NCBI RefSeq assembly: GCF_001653565.1
Contig: NZ_LYPB01000094.1
Span: forward strand, 62,001 to 126,000
Source of the DNA: Paenibacillus oryzisoli
GTDB lineage: Bacteria; Bacillota; Bacilli; Paenibacillales; NBRC-103111
DNA length: 64,000 nucleotides
Direction of reading: 5' to 3'
How positions within the stretch are numbered: the first letter of the stretch is position 1; every line of letters begins with the position of its first letter. A program made the translations under genes and the position numbers. The notes under the pieces are model-generated. The model saw only the letters and a program-made list of their open reading frames with translations, searched no databases and was not told the DNA's origin. This document shows, in pieces, positions 47,828-56,778 of the stretch.

Positions 47828-48745
47828 TAAGGCCCAAAATGGGCCTTATCCTTCGGCTGCCACGCCGGGGGAACGCATTAGCGCCCTTTTTGGGCGCTAT
47901 CTCTCGTTTCCCCCTCCCGCTGCGGGCGCGTGCTTCTCTTAAGGCCCAAAATGGGCCTTATCCTTCGGCTGCCACGCCGGGGGGAACGCATTAGCGCCCT
48001 TTTCGGGCGCTATCTCTCGTTTCCCCCTCCCGCTGCGGGCGCGGGCTTCTCTTTAAGGCCCAAAATGGGCCTTATCCTTCGGCTGCCACACCGGGGGGAA
48101 CGCATTAGCGCCCTTTTTGGGCGCTATCTCTCGTTTCCCCCTCCCGCTGCGGGCGCGTGCTTCTCTTAAGGCCCAAAATGGGCCTTATCCTTCGGCTGCC
48201 ACGCCGGGGGGAACGCATTAGCGCCCTTTTCGGGCGCTATCTCTCGTTTCCCCCTCCCGCTGCGGGCGCGGGCTTCTCTTTAAGGCCCAAAATGGGCCTT
48301 ATCCTTCGGCTGCCACACCGGGGGGAACGCATTAGCGCCCTTTTTGGGCGCTATCTCTCGTTTCCCCCTCCCGCTGCGGGCGCGTGCTTCTCTTAAGGCC
48401 CAAAATGGGCCTTATCCTTCGGCTTCCACGCCGGGGGGAACGCAATAGCGCCCTTTTTGGGCGCTATCTCTCGTTTCCCCCTCCCGCTGCGGGCGCGGGC
48501 TTCTCTTTAAGGCCCAAAATGGGCCTTATCCTTCGGCTGCTACGCCGGGGGAACGCATTAGCGCCCTTTTTGGGCGCTATCTCTCGTTTCCCCCTCCCGC
48601 TGCGGGCGCGGGCATCTCTTTAAGGCCCAAAATGGGCCTTATCCTTCGGCTGCCACGCCGGGGGGAACGCATTAGCGCCCTTTTTGGGCGCTATCTCTCG
48701 TTTCCCCCTCCCGCTGCGGGCGCGGGCTTCACTTAAGGCCACGCG
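47828..48745. repeat. alternating two-box tandem array (113/114-bp unit)
   Basis: Eight units of 112-114 bp plus a partial ninth. Each unit has two perfect 21-bp palindromes: X (arm TAAGGCCC, centre AAAAT) and Y (arm TAGCGCCC, centre TTTTT or TTTTC). X starts at 47828, 47940, 48054, 48167, 48281, 48394, 48508 and 48621; Y follows each by 51-52 bp, and the next X by 61-62 bp. Alternate units differ slightly, giving a 227-bp higher-order repeat. The array ends in a cut X box at 48734, 18 bp from the pectinesterase stop. Confidence 0.95.
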
Positions 48746-48762
48746 CAAGCCGCTATCGTGTC

Positions 48763-49731
48763 TTACCTCCCGCTCCGTACCGACGGATCCCATCCATCGT
48801 CACCTGCTAGAACTCGCTGGGCTGTCCACGCGGCCGACTCACCAGCCGGCAAATCCAATGCCCACTCAACGCGCCCACTCGTTACAGCACCAGGACCCAC
48901 ACTCCCGCTCTCCATGTACACAACCTCATCGACCGGTTCCTGTTCATTCCATCGATCCCAGCCAGCAGCCTTGATATGGGAGCCTATCCAGCAATCTATG
49001 AATGCAGTCTTCGCATAATTCCGCCACGGCCTCCCTAGGCCAACTGACTGCTCAGGGGCATCACCAGATAGCTTACACCTCAGAAATACATAACCATAGG
49101 GAACTTCCTCCGGCGTAGAGGCTGCTGTAATCCAGCCGCGTCCCAAGGAAACAATCTCACAGTCCTCAAACACCGCTGTCGCTGAGCCAAAAATAAAATC
49201 AATATCCCCCTCCACATAGCAGCGTTCGTAATACTGCCTCACTGGACGTCTCGGCGCACCTTCCCTTGGACCGCCAAAGCTGCCGCGGTCTCGCGGTTTC
49301 GGTGGTAGCGGTCCCGTGAACAGCGTGTCCTGATGGCCGAGGAATCTGCAATCGCGAAAGGCTACGCAGTCCCCATCCACATAAGCGGCCAAAGCTTGCC
49401 CTACGACGTCCCCACTTCCTGCTGTATTCTCAAAGGTAATCCCTTCTACCGTAATATGATCCCCACCTATATAGGCCGTGTAAGAATGAAACGTGTGGTA
49501 AGGTTCACCGCTCGGAAACACCTTTTTCGCATAATCATCATAAGAAATCACGGTCGTGTCCGCTCCATCGCCAACTAGCGTTATCCATGATTTATCGATA
49601 TATAACTTCTCTTTATATATACCGCTTTTAATATGAATGATTGTTGGCTCTGTCTGTCCCTCTGGGATATGATGAACAGCCTCTTGTATGCTCAGGAAGT
49701 CGCCGCTCCCATCTGCTGATACAGTAATCAT
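48763..49731 (-). CDS. pectinesterase (CE8), cytoplasmic type
   Basis: The 322-residue right-handed beta-helix enzyme removes methyl groups from pectin or its oligomers. Catalytic motifs are GQALAAYVDGD, FLGHQDTLF (Asp), GDIDFIFGSA (Asp) and LGRPWRNYA (Arg). There is no signal peptide, so it should act on imported oligogalacturonides. An inserted Pro/Gly/Arg-rich loop (about 142-165) is unusual. Its ATG overlaps the upstream binding-protein gene by four bases, so it belongs to the transporter operon. The C-terminal end lies next to the repeat array. Confidence 0.92.
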   Translation of the reverse strand: MITVSADGSGDFLSIQEAVHHIPEGQTEPTIIHIKSGIYKEKLYIDKSWITLVGDGADTTVISYDDYAKKVFPSGEPYHTFHSYTAYIGGDHITVEGITFENTAGSGDVVGQALAAYVDGDCVAFRDCRFLGHQDTLFTGPLPPKPRDRGSFGGPREGAPRRPVRQYYERCYVEGDIDFIFGSATAVFEDCEIVSLGRGWITAASTPEEVPYGYVFLRCKLSGDAPEQSVGLGRPWRNYAKTAFIDCWIGSHIKAAGWDRWNEQEPVDEVVYMESGSVGPGAVTSGRVEWALDLPAGESAAWTAQRVLAGDDGWDPSVRSGR

Positions 49732-51266
49732 GATTTTTCACCCTTTCTACTTGCGCGGTATGCATCAAATTGCCGTTGAATTTCCGCAATCACATGCGTC
49801 ATTCCCGCATCTTTTAATTTGACTCTGAAGCTAGCCATTGTCGTTGTCCAATCCATCTTGGCATCATACAATTTCGGCAAATACTCTGTAATGATCACAT
49901 TGAGCTGGGCTATCTCCGACTTAATTGGAGCCAGATCAGGTACAAAGCCGAGCGTCGGGGAAACGATCGCTTCCTTATCCCAATCCCGCAGCTCCTTGCT
50001 GTATGCAGGCGAGATATAAGTACTAAACCGAGCAAACCGGATATCATTCCAAGTCCAACTAATCGGGTTATACTGATGCTCAGGTGCGATACCTTCATAA
50101 ACGATAGCCTCGTCCTTTAGCTTGTAATTCACATCTTTGATTCCATAGGTGAAGAGATCGTAATTCTCCTGACTGCTTCTCAGCCAATTGAGGAAAGCAA
50201 CCGACTCATTCACATGCTGGCTTGTCGAAAATACCGACAGAATATTGTCAGCCCCTGCGTACAGATACTTCGGCTTCTCTGGATGCAAATATACATTCTC
50301 CAGCTCTCCCGTTGGAAGCATGGCTTTGAACGCATCAATTCGCTCGGTTTGCTTCATGACAACACTCCAGGTTGCGGCCACTTTGCCTGAGTTAAAAGCA
50401 AGCTCTGGATCCGGATATTTCGAGGTATCCGACGGACCATAGGGGATATAACCCTTCTCTTGCCATTCATGCATCTTCTCCATGATACGCACGAAGAAAT
50501 CCGACTCGTAGGTATCTCTGACCTTAAGCTGCGGATCCGCTGGGTCAATATAGACTGGAGCATTCAAGTACCCCCCCGCGAAAAAGGCAACATCTCCATA
50601 TTCTCGAAGCAAGAAACGACCCGTGTCGTAAAAATAGGGCGTCATAGTCGGTTCATTCTGATGAATCGTCTCCAAATACCTGTCCATATCGGCCACTGTT
50701 CTTATCTCTGGCAACCCATACTTCTTCCTCAGATCACCTCGAATCTGCACGAAGCTCTGAAACTCTGCGATCGGCATCACACGAGGGATACCGTAGATAT
50801 GACCGTTAATCGTGACACCTTGAAATGCGTAATCTGGGGTGCTGTTTACGATCGCAGGACCATAATCGCGCAGCGCATCATCCAAGGGGGCTAATACTTT
50901 CTTCGAAACTAAATCCGCAATATTCGAATATGCGGATAGGGCAATATCGTAAGGCTCCCCGCTTGCCGCATTCAGCCACATTTTCTTCCAGTACTGATCA
51001 TAGGGAATATAGGTGAATTTGAGCTTAATCGGCAGACCGTCCTTGGCTAACTTGTTCTCAACAGCTTGGATAACTTCATCTTGGGCAGCCGGCTTCTCCA
51101 AAGGAAACAGCAGATGCAAGGTAGTTGGCGCTAGATCTTGCCCCGTTTTGTTCGTGTGCGATGCTCCTGGTATCAGCCCAGGGTCTTCACCCTTGCCAAC
51201 GAATAGGACGACACCAATCGAAGTACAGATCACGATGAACAGCAGCGTATAGGTGAGTCTTCTCAT
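49728..51266 (-). CDS. second extracellular solute-binding protein of the pectin cluster
   Basis: The 512-residue protein has a single N-terminal membrane or signal segment (about 3-25, TYTLLFIVICTSIGVVLFVG) without a lipobox. The rest is LplA-like: KLKFTYIPYDQYWKKMWLNA, GEPYDIALSAYSNIADLV, VPRVMPIAEF-type GIPRVMPIAEFQSF. It probably binds oligosaccharide. ATG 51266 is chosen over 51314, which lies inside the upstream hairpin. It is the second binding protein of the operon, and its gene is separated from the first by a terminator-like hairpin. Confidence 0.82.
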   Translation of the reverse strand: MRRLTYTLLFIVICTSIGVVLFVGKGEDPGLIPGASHTNKTGQDLAPTTLHLLFPLEKPAAQDEVIQAVENKLAKDGLPIKLKFTYIPYDQYWKKMWLNAASGEPYDIALSAYSNIADLVSKKVLAPLDDALRDYGPAIVNSTPDYAFQGVTINGHIYGIPRVMPIAEFQSFVQIRGDLRKKYGLPEIRTVADMDRYLETIHQNEPTMTPYFYDTGRFLLREYGDVAFFAGGYLNAPVYIDPADPQLKVRDTYESDFFVRIMEKMHEWQEKGYIPYGPSDTSKYPDPELAFNSGKVAATWSVVMKQTERIDAFKAMLPTGELENVYLHPEKPKYLYAGADNILSVFSTSQHVNESVAFLNWLRSSQENYDLFTYGIKDVNYKLKDEAIVYEGIAPEHQYNPISWTWNDIRFARFSTYISPAYSKELRDWDKEAIVSPTLGFVPDLAPIKSEIAQLNVIITEYLPKLYDAKMDWTTTMASFRVKLKDAGMTHVIAEIQRQFDAYRASRKGEKS

Positions 51267-51310
51267 CCTGAGACCGTCCTTTTCGAAATTCGTCGCCGCA
51301 AAATGGATAA

Positions 51311-51340
51311 ACACAGCAGCCCTATCCGCGGCTGCTGTGC
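51311..51340 (-). terminator. attenuating hairpin between the two binding-protein genes
   Basis: GCACAGCAGCC and GGCTGCTGTGT pair around CGCGGATA-type loop bases, followed by TTATCC on the minus strand. It lies 25 nt past the first binding-protein stop and can stop part of the transcripts, so that protein is made in excess. Confidence 0.65.
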
Positions 51341-51364
51341 TCGTTACACATACGACGATCGTTA

Positions 51365-52987
51365 TTATTTTTTACTGGCTGTGAGATAACGGTCATATTG
51401 CGCTTGTCTACCTTTGATGACATCCTCAACACCCATACTTTTCAACGACTTGATATAGCTATCGAATTTATCTAGGCTTTCCTTGCCGGTAATAAACTTG
51501 ATATTCATTTCGTTCACATAGGTTGTAATATCTGGCATCACCGTATTCTCTTTATCCGCCTCAGCTTTCAGCGCGTAGACGAATGGGAATGGTGCTTTGA
51601 TATATTTCTCCATCTCTTTATCAATCTTAGCATGCCATGGCGCTACCAGTACATCCGTTGCATCGACGGATTGCTCAATCGGCAAGTTCGTTGGATTGAT
51701 ACCGAATTTCTGGATAAAATCATTATCCTTGCCCTTTTCCGTAAATTGTTTCTTACCGTCAACCACATCAAACGTCTGTCCTTTCAGTCCCCACGCATAC
51801 ATCTCCTTGGATTCTTCACTGCTCGCATAGTCCAAGAATTTGAAAGCCAGCTCTGGATCCTTCGCATTCTTCGAAACGCCGAATATACCAGTGATGGGAT
51901 TACGACCAATATAGAACTGATCGCCATGCGGCCCTTTGAATGGTGCGATCCCTTTAATGAGCGGCTGTGCAGGATCGTAATCCTTGAACAGCTTGCTATA
52001 TACCATGGAGGTATACCAACTAAAGTTAAATGTAGCGCCTGTAATGTTTTGCGAGAATTTCGATGTAATCTGATCCGCAGTAACGCTGGCGAAATCCGAC
52101 TCTAACAATCCCTCTTTATACAAACTATTTAAGTAGGTTAAATACTCCTTATAGTTCGGCTCATAGAATGAATAATGCACTTTACCGTCTTTGTCTGCGT
52201 AGAAGTTATTCGCTAGATCCAATCCGAATACAGGTCCAAATGCACTCGCTAGTTGATTAGGCGCTACGGAGAACGGGATTTCATCCTGTTTGCCATTGCC
52301 ATTCGGATCATTCGCTTTGAACTTGCGCAGCATATCCGTGAATTCATCGAGCGTTGTTGGCTCTTTGAGATTTAGTTTTTCCAGCCATCTGACATTCACC
52401 ATAAAAGTAGGCATATAGTTCTTCGTCACAGCCAATTGCGGTAGATAGTATATCTTCCCGTCTGGTGTCGTTAAGCTCGCTTTCAGCGCAGGGTATTTCT
52501 CGAACAGCTTCTTGATGTTCACGCCATACTTATCGATATAATCGTTCAGAGGTTTGAACAAGCCTCCCTGAATGTTCTTCATCGTCTGATCCTGGTCCAA
52601 CTGATAGATCACATCGGGAAGATCGGCTCCTGCGGCAAGTCGCGGGCTAATTGCATCCTGATAAGTCGATGGCGGAAGCAGCTCCCAATTGACGGTAATG
52701 CCTGCTCGTTTACTCAACTCTTGGACAATCGGAGCTTGATTGAGATCCACATTGTTCGTCCATGCATTCGTTGCCAGAATTTTGAGCGAACCGGCTTTAT
52801 CGGTAATTGGCCCTGTGCCTGTGTATGTGAACCCCGCTGGTGCAGCACTCGCATCGGGTTTCGTCGTTGCCGCCCCCGTGCTTGCAGCAGGCTCAGCGCC
52901 GCTATTACTTGTACAGGCTGCGGCTACCATAGCGAATAAAGCAGTAATCAGAGACAAACTTGCCGTTGTTTTGAGTGTTTTTTTCAT
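51365..52987 (-). CDS. LplA-type sugar-binding lipoprotein
   Basis: The 540-residue protein has a type II signal peptide with lipobox VAAAC (Cys about residue 25) and a Ser/Ala/Pro linker. The binding-protein body shows TVNWELLPPSTYQDAIS, LPDVIYQLDQ and DPELAFKFLDYASSEESKEM. It delivers sugars to the two permeases encoded upstream. AGGGAGGG precedes the ATG. The ATPase is not in the window; such importers commonly share MsmX. Confidence 0.9.
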   Translation of the reverse strand: MKKTLKTTASLSLITALFAMVAAACTSNSGAEPAASTGAATTKPDASAAPAGFTYTGTGPITDKAGSLKILATNAWTNNVDLNQAPIVQELSKRAGITVNWELLPPSTYQDAISPRLAAGADLPDVIYQLDQDQTMKNIQGGLFKPLNDYIDKYGVNIKKLFEKYPALKASLTTPDGKIYYLPQLAVTKNYMPTFMVNVRWLEKLNLKEPTTLDEFTDMLRKFKANDPNGNGKQDEIPFSVAPNQLASAFGPVFGLDLANNFYADKDGKVHYSFYEPNYKEYLTYLNSLYKEGLLESDFASVTADQITSKFSQNITGATFNFSWYTSMVYSKLFKDYDPAQPLIKGIAPFKGPHGDQFYIGRNPITGIFGVSKNAKDPELAFKFLDYASSEESKEMYAWGLKGQTFDVVDGKKQFTEKGKDNDFIQKFGINPTNLPIEQSVDATDVLVAPWHAKIDKEMEKYIKAPFPFVYALKAEADKENTVMPDITTYVNEMNIKFITGKESLDKFDSYIKSLKSMGVEDVIKGRQAQYDRYLTASKK

Positions 52988-53042
52988 ATACGAACCCTCC
53001 CTTAATATATAAAGCCCAGTTATCTATCCAGCAAGAGTATCG

Positions 53043-53924
53043 CTACCCTTTGACTGCACCTAACGTGATACCACGAACGAAATACTTCTGAATGAACGGA
53101 TAGATCGTAATAATCGGTAAAATGCTGACAACAATCGAAACGTAACGAACCTGCAGCGTTGAAACAGCAAGTGCTTTAGCCGCTGTCTCTCCCCCCATTT
53201 TCTGCATAATCTCAGGTGAGGCCATGATAAGCACTCTTCGCAGGAAAATCTGCAGAGGCTGGAGCTCCGACTTCCCGAGATACAGCAGGGCATTGAAGAA
53301 ATCGTTCCAATGGGCAACGGCATAGTAGAGAGTTAGTACCGCTAACGTCGGTTTTGTAAGCGGTATCGCAATCCGGAACAGTAAAGTGAAATCCTTGGCG
53401 CCATCCATATTGGCGCTCTCAAATATCTCATTCGGAATCGCCTCGAAGGCTGATCGCAAGATCATGACATTAAAGGTGCTTACCAGAACAGGCAGAATCA
53501 TCGCCCACCTCGTGTTGTAAAGCCCTAATTCCGTGATCACCATATAAATGGGAATCAAACCGCCAGAGAAGTACATCGTGAATGCGATGTAGAAATTGAG
53601 CTTTCTCCGCAGGAAGAATGCCTTCCTCGAAAGCGGATAAGCCGCTAAACACGTGGCCACTAGATTGAAGACTGTCCCCACAACCGTATACCAAATGGTG
53701 TTGTAGTAAGACTTCCACAACTCCGAATAGCCGAGCACCATTTTGTACCCATCAAAATTTAGATTAACAGGTAAGAACGTAACTAACTTATTGTCAATCG
53801 CTTCTACTGAACTCATAGAGATGCTGACTACATAAATAAAGGGATATAAGGTCACAACGATCGCTAGCGCGACAAGACTGTACACGATGACATAAAAGCT
53901 CCGGTCCGTCCATGATTTAACCAT
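53043..53924 (-). CDS. sugar ABC transporter permease (LplC/YtcP-like)
   Basis: The 293-residue protein has six membrane segments and the cytoplasmic EAA loop NMDGAKDFTLLFRIAIPLTK that contacts the ATPase. It is the MalG-type partner, ending YFVRGITLGAVKG, a typical LplC/YtcP tail. AAAGGAGG precedes the ATG. It lies 25 nt after the other permease. Confidence 0.93.
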   Translation of the reverse strand: MVKSWTDRSFYVIVYSLVALAIVVTLYPFIYVVSISMSSVEAIDNKLVTFLPVNLNFDGYKMVLGYSELWKSYYNTIWYTVVGTVFNLVATCLAAYPLSRKAFFLRRKLNFYIAFTMYFSGGLIPIYMVITELGLYNTRWAMILPVLVSTFNVMILRSAFEAIPNEIFESANMDGAKDFTLLFRIAIPLTKPTLAVLTLYYAVAHWNDFFNALLYLGKSELQPLQIFLRRVLIMASPEIMQKMGGETAAKALAVSTLQVRYVSIVVSILPIITIYPFIQKYFVRGITLGAVKG

Positions 53925-53949
53925 GAAGGCCTCCTTTCTTAAGTCGCGG

Positions 53950-54867
53950 TTACCACAACGACATATCGTTCACACGACGACTTGCTTGGTTGGCGGCATA
54001 TACTAAGATGAAACTGATAATGGAATTGAATAATCCGACTGCTGTAGCAAAGCCAAAGTTCTGTGACTCGATCCCTTGCCTGTATACATAGGTTGAGATC
54101 ACGTCAGCTGTTTCGTAAGTGGCGCCGTTGTAGAGTAGATACACCTTCTCGAAATTCACACTCATAATGCCGCCGATAGAGAGCAGGAACAGAATCACAA
54201 TCGTTGGTTTCAAGCTTGGCAGCGTGAGATGCCATACCTCTTGAAATTTGTTAACGCCATCAATCTTTCCAGAATCGTACATTTCCTGATCGATCCCCAT
54301 AATAGCCGCGATGTAGATAATGGAGCTGAAACCGAAGCTTTGCCAGATCCCCGATACCGTAAAGATGGATCGAAACCATTCAGGCGCCATCATGAAATTA
54401 ATTTTGGCCATGCCCATGGAAGCCAGTAACGTATTCACAATTCCGTCCGTTGGCGACAGGAAGTTAATGATCATCCCCGCGATGACAACCGTTGAGATAA
54501 AGTGCGGCAGGTAGGTCACCGTTTGGGCAAACCGCTTGAAGAAGCCATTCTTAATCTCGACAACGCATATGGCAAAAATGATGGGAATCGAGAACCCGAT
54601 GACTAGCGGATAGAACGCAAGCAAGAAAGTGTTCCTCAGCAGTCGCCAGAAATAACGAGAATGGACGAACTGGTCCAGCCATTTAAGCCCTACCCATTCG
54701 CCCCCGAATACACCATGTCCCGGTGTAAAGTTTTTGAAAGCAATGAGGATTCCCGGCATTGGCAAGTAACAAAATATGAAATAATACAGAAACACCGGTA
54801 AAAACATCAGCAGCAGCAATTTATCTCTGCGTATCAGCTTGATGAGCAGCGGTTTCTTATCCCCCAA
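53950..54867 (-). CDS. sugar ABC transporter permease (LplB/YteP-like)
   Basis: The 305-residue protein has six membrane segments and the EAA loop KIDGVNKFQEVWHLTLPSLK. LMFLPVFLYYFIFCYLPMPG near the start and QASRRVNDMSLW at the end are typical of LplB/YteP. It starts with TTG at 54867, with GGAGCTGGAG upstream. First gene of the transporter operon, downstream of the YesM-type kinase gene but separated by a terminator. Confidence 0.93.
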   Translation of the reverse strand: MGDKKPLLIKLIRRDKLLLLMFLPVFLYYFIFCYLPMPGILIAFKNFTPGHGVFGGEWVGLKWLDQFVHSRYFWRLLRNTFLLAFYPLVIGFSIPIIFAICVVEIKNGFFKRFAQTVTYLPHFISTVVIAGMIINFLSPTDGIVNTLLASMGMAKINFMMAPEWFRSIFTVSGIWQSFGFSSIIYIAAIMGIDQEMYDSGKIDGVNKFQEVWHLTLPSLKPTIVILFLLSIGGIMSVNFEKVYLLYNGATYETADVISTYVYRQGIESQNFGFATAVGLFNSIISFILVYAANQASRRVNDMSLW

Positions 54868-54970
54868 TCACTCCAGCTCCTTTCAATCAATCATCCAATA
54901 AGTAAATTCTAGCGCATGATGGACTTGGCAAATATCCAACATTTTTGCGATATGTAACACTTTTTTACGC

Positions 54971-55022
54971 AAAAAAACACCCATTCCGTCCAAGCGTTTT
55001 CACGCCGACTTCAAGGGTGTTC
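54971..55022 (-). terminator. terminator after the YesM-type kinase gene
   Basis: ACACCC and GGGTGT form the outer stem and GCGT/ACGC an inner stem, followed by T7 on the minus strand, 11 nt past the kinase stop. Confidence 0.85.
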
Positions 55023-55032
55023 CTTCACTCAT

Positions 55033-56778
55033 CTATTCTGAATCTGCCCTAGAGATCTCCTCCGCCGTATAGACAGGAAAATTTAGAAATACACGGGTGC
55101 GGTGCCCAAGTGCACTTTCAATGCGCAAGCCATAGCTTTGACCAAAGCGAATCTGGATGCGATCATGTACATTTTTCAAACCATATCCGACTGAGTTCCG
55201 TTGAATAACCTCAACCGCCATCTCCTGACTCATACCTGGCCCATTATCCTCGATGCAGAACTCCAGATCATCCCCCGACCTGTAACCTCGCAGGGTAATG
55301 CAGCCGCGTGCACTCCCTTTACGGAGCTTATCGATGCCATGCTCTAGCGCATTTTCTAATATTGGCTGGAAAATAAGATTAATCATGTCATATCGCAACA
55401 ACGCTTCATCTACCTCACAAATGAAATCAAAACGATAATTATGCATGATACTTTGAATATGCATATAATCCTTGGCATTCTCTAACTCATTGCGGACAGG
55501 GATGAAATCTCTCCCCTTATTCAGCACCGTGCGATAGAAGCGTGAAACGGTATTCGTAATCTGACTAATTTCCATGGCGTCAATTTCTAGCGCTTTCCAG
55601 TTTATAATCGATAACGTGTTATATAGAAAATGGGGATTAATCTGCGTCTGCAGCGCCTTAAGCTCCGCCTCTTTCTGCGTGATTTTACTTTGATATACTT
55701 CTTCGATCAAGGTGTTAATGTTGACGAGCATATTGCCGAACCGATTCGTCAATTGGCCAATTTCGTCCCTGGACTGACTCGATACGTCAATTTTCAGGTT
55801 CCCATTTTCAACGATCATCATCTTCTTATTGAGCTTAATAATACGTTTGACGAAAGTGTTGGAGAACATCCAGATGATGAGCAGCAGGCCAGCCAAACAA
55901 ACCAAGACGATCAGGGCTGTCGCACTGACAATGCTCTTGGCATCCACCGAAATTCCGTTCTTAGGGGTAAAATAAACAAGCTTCCAGCCCGGCTCCGCCA
56001 TATCTGCAGTGATGTACATGTAATCTGCCCCCTGCATAGTAAATGAACCGATTCGTTCCTTTAGCTGGGCGGATGGCAGTGAAGTGATTGGAAGCTCATC
56101 TCTCATGTGCATGTTTTTCGATAGAATTTGATGGCCATCCCTGTCTAAAATCAAAATACCATAGGCATTTGTTTTGATATCATCCAAGCTTTGGAACAAA
56201 CTATCGGCGTCGATGCTTAGGAACAACACTGCGGGTGCCTTCCCTAATTGCGCTTCCTCTTCACTAACGAACGGCCGTGTGGCGAAGAGCTTGCCATTCT
56301 TAATGTTCCACTGTGTTTCTTTCGATTGCGTCCGCTGATTCGCCCACTTAAGGTCCGATGTCAAACTGAGCGGTAAAATATATTCACCACGCAGTATAGA
56401 CTGATTCTCTGTAAACACCGAGATTTGTAAGATATCGCGATTGAAATCAAGAATATTACTGAAAAACGGATCCACATAATCCCGGTATAAGACTGGAAAA
56501 TCACCATCATTACTTATAAAAATGCGCTTAAAGACAACATTCTGTGTGATCGAATTAATGATCGCTTCATGTTGCTTCGCGCGGTAGTTAATCGTCTCTG
56601 CAATCTGACTAATGGCTCCATCCAAATTCTGTTTTGCCTGTTGAAGCAGGAACGAGCTAGCTTGGTGATAAGAAAACATCCCAAGTACAACAACAGGTAT
56701 AATGGAAACGACCATATAGGAGATGAATAGCTTTTGCTTAAACCTTAAGTTTTGGAAATAAGCTAGGAAAGTTCTCAT
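55033..56778 (-). CDS. YesM-type sensor histidine kinase
   Basis: The 581-residue membrane kinase has membrane helices near 17-38 and 283-307 around a dCache-like extracytoplasmic sensor. A HAMP domain follows, then the His_kinase family motif LQTQINPHFLYNTLSIINWK with the phosphoacceptor His. ATP-binding motifs are QPILENALEHGI, EDNGPGMS and GYGLKNVHDRI. It likely senses the sugar substrate and phosphorylates the regulator encoded just upstream, whose stop overlaps this start. Confidence 0.93.
   Translation of the reverse strand: MRTFLAYFQNLRFKQKLFISYMVVSIIPVVVLGMFSYHQASSFLLQQAKQNLDGAISQIAETINYRAKQHEAIINSITQNVVFKRIFISNDGDFPVLYRDYVDPFFSNILDFNRDILQISVFTENQSILRGEYILPLSLTSDLKWANQRTQSKETQWNIKNGKLFATRPFVSEEEAQLGKAPAVLFLSIDADSLFQSLDDIKTNAYGILILDRDGHQILSKNMHMRDELPITSLPSAQLKERIGSFTMQGADYMYITADMAEPGWKLVYFTPKNGISVDAKSIVSATALIVLVCLAGLLLIIWMFSNTFVKRIIKLNKKMMIVENGNLKIDVSSQSRDEIGQLTNRFGNMLVNINTLIEEVYQSKITQKEAELKALQTQINPHFLYNTLSIINWKALEIDAMEISQITNTVSRFYRTVLNKGRDFIPVRNELENAKDYMHIQSIMHNYRFDFICEVDEALLRYDMINLIFQPILENALEHGIDKLRKGSARGCITLRGYRSGDDLEFCIEDNGPGMSQEMAVEVIQRNSVGYGLKNVHDRIQIRFGQSYGLRIESALGHRTRVFLNFPVYTAEEISRADSE

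Noticed and set aside
47930-48623. Three identical or near-identical 79-residue reading frames on the + strand
   Set aside because: They are the GC-rich tandem array read through; they repeat at 227 bp, lack real ribosome sites and match no protein pattern.
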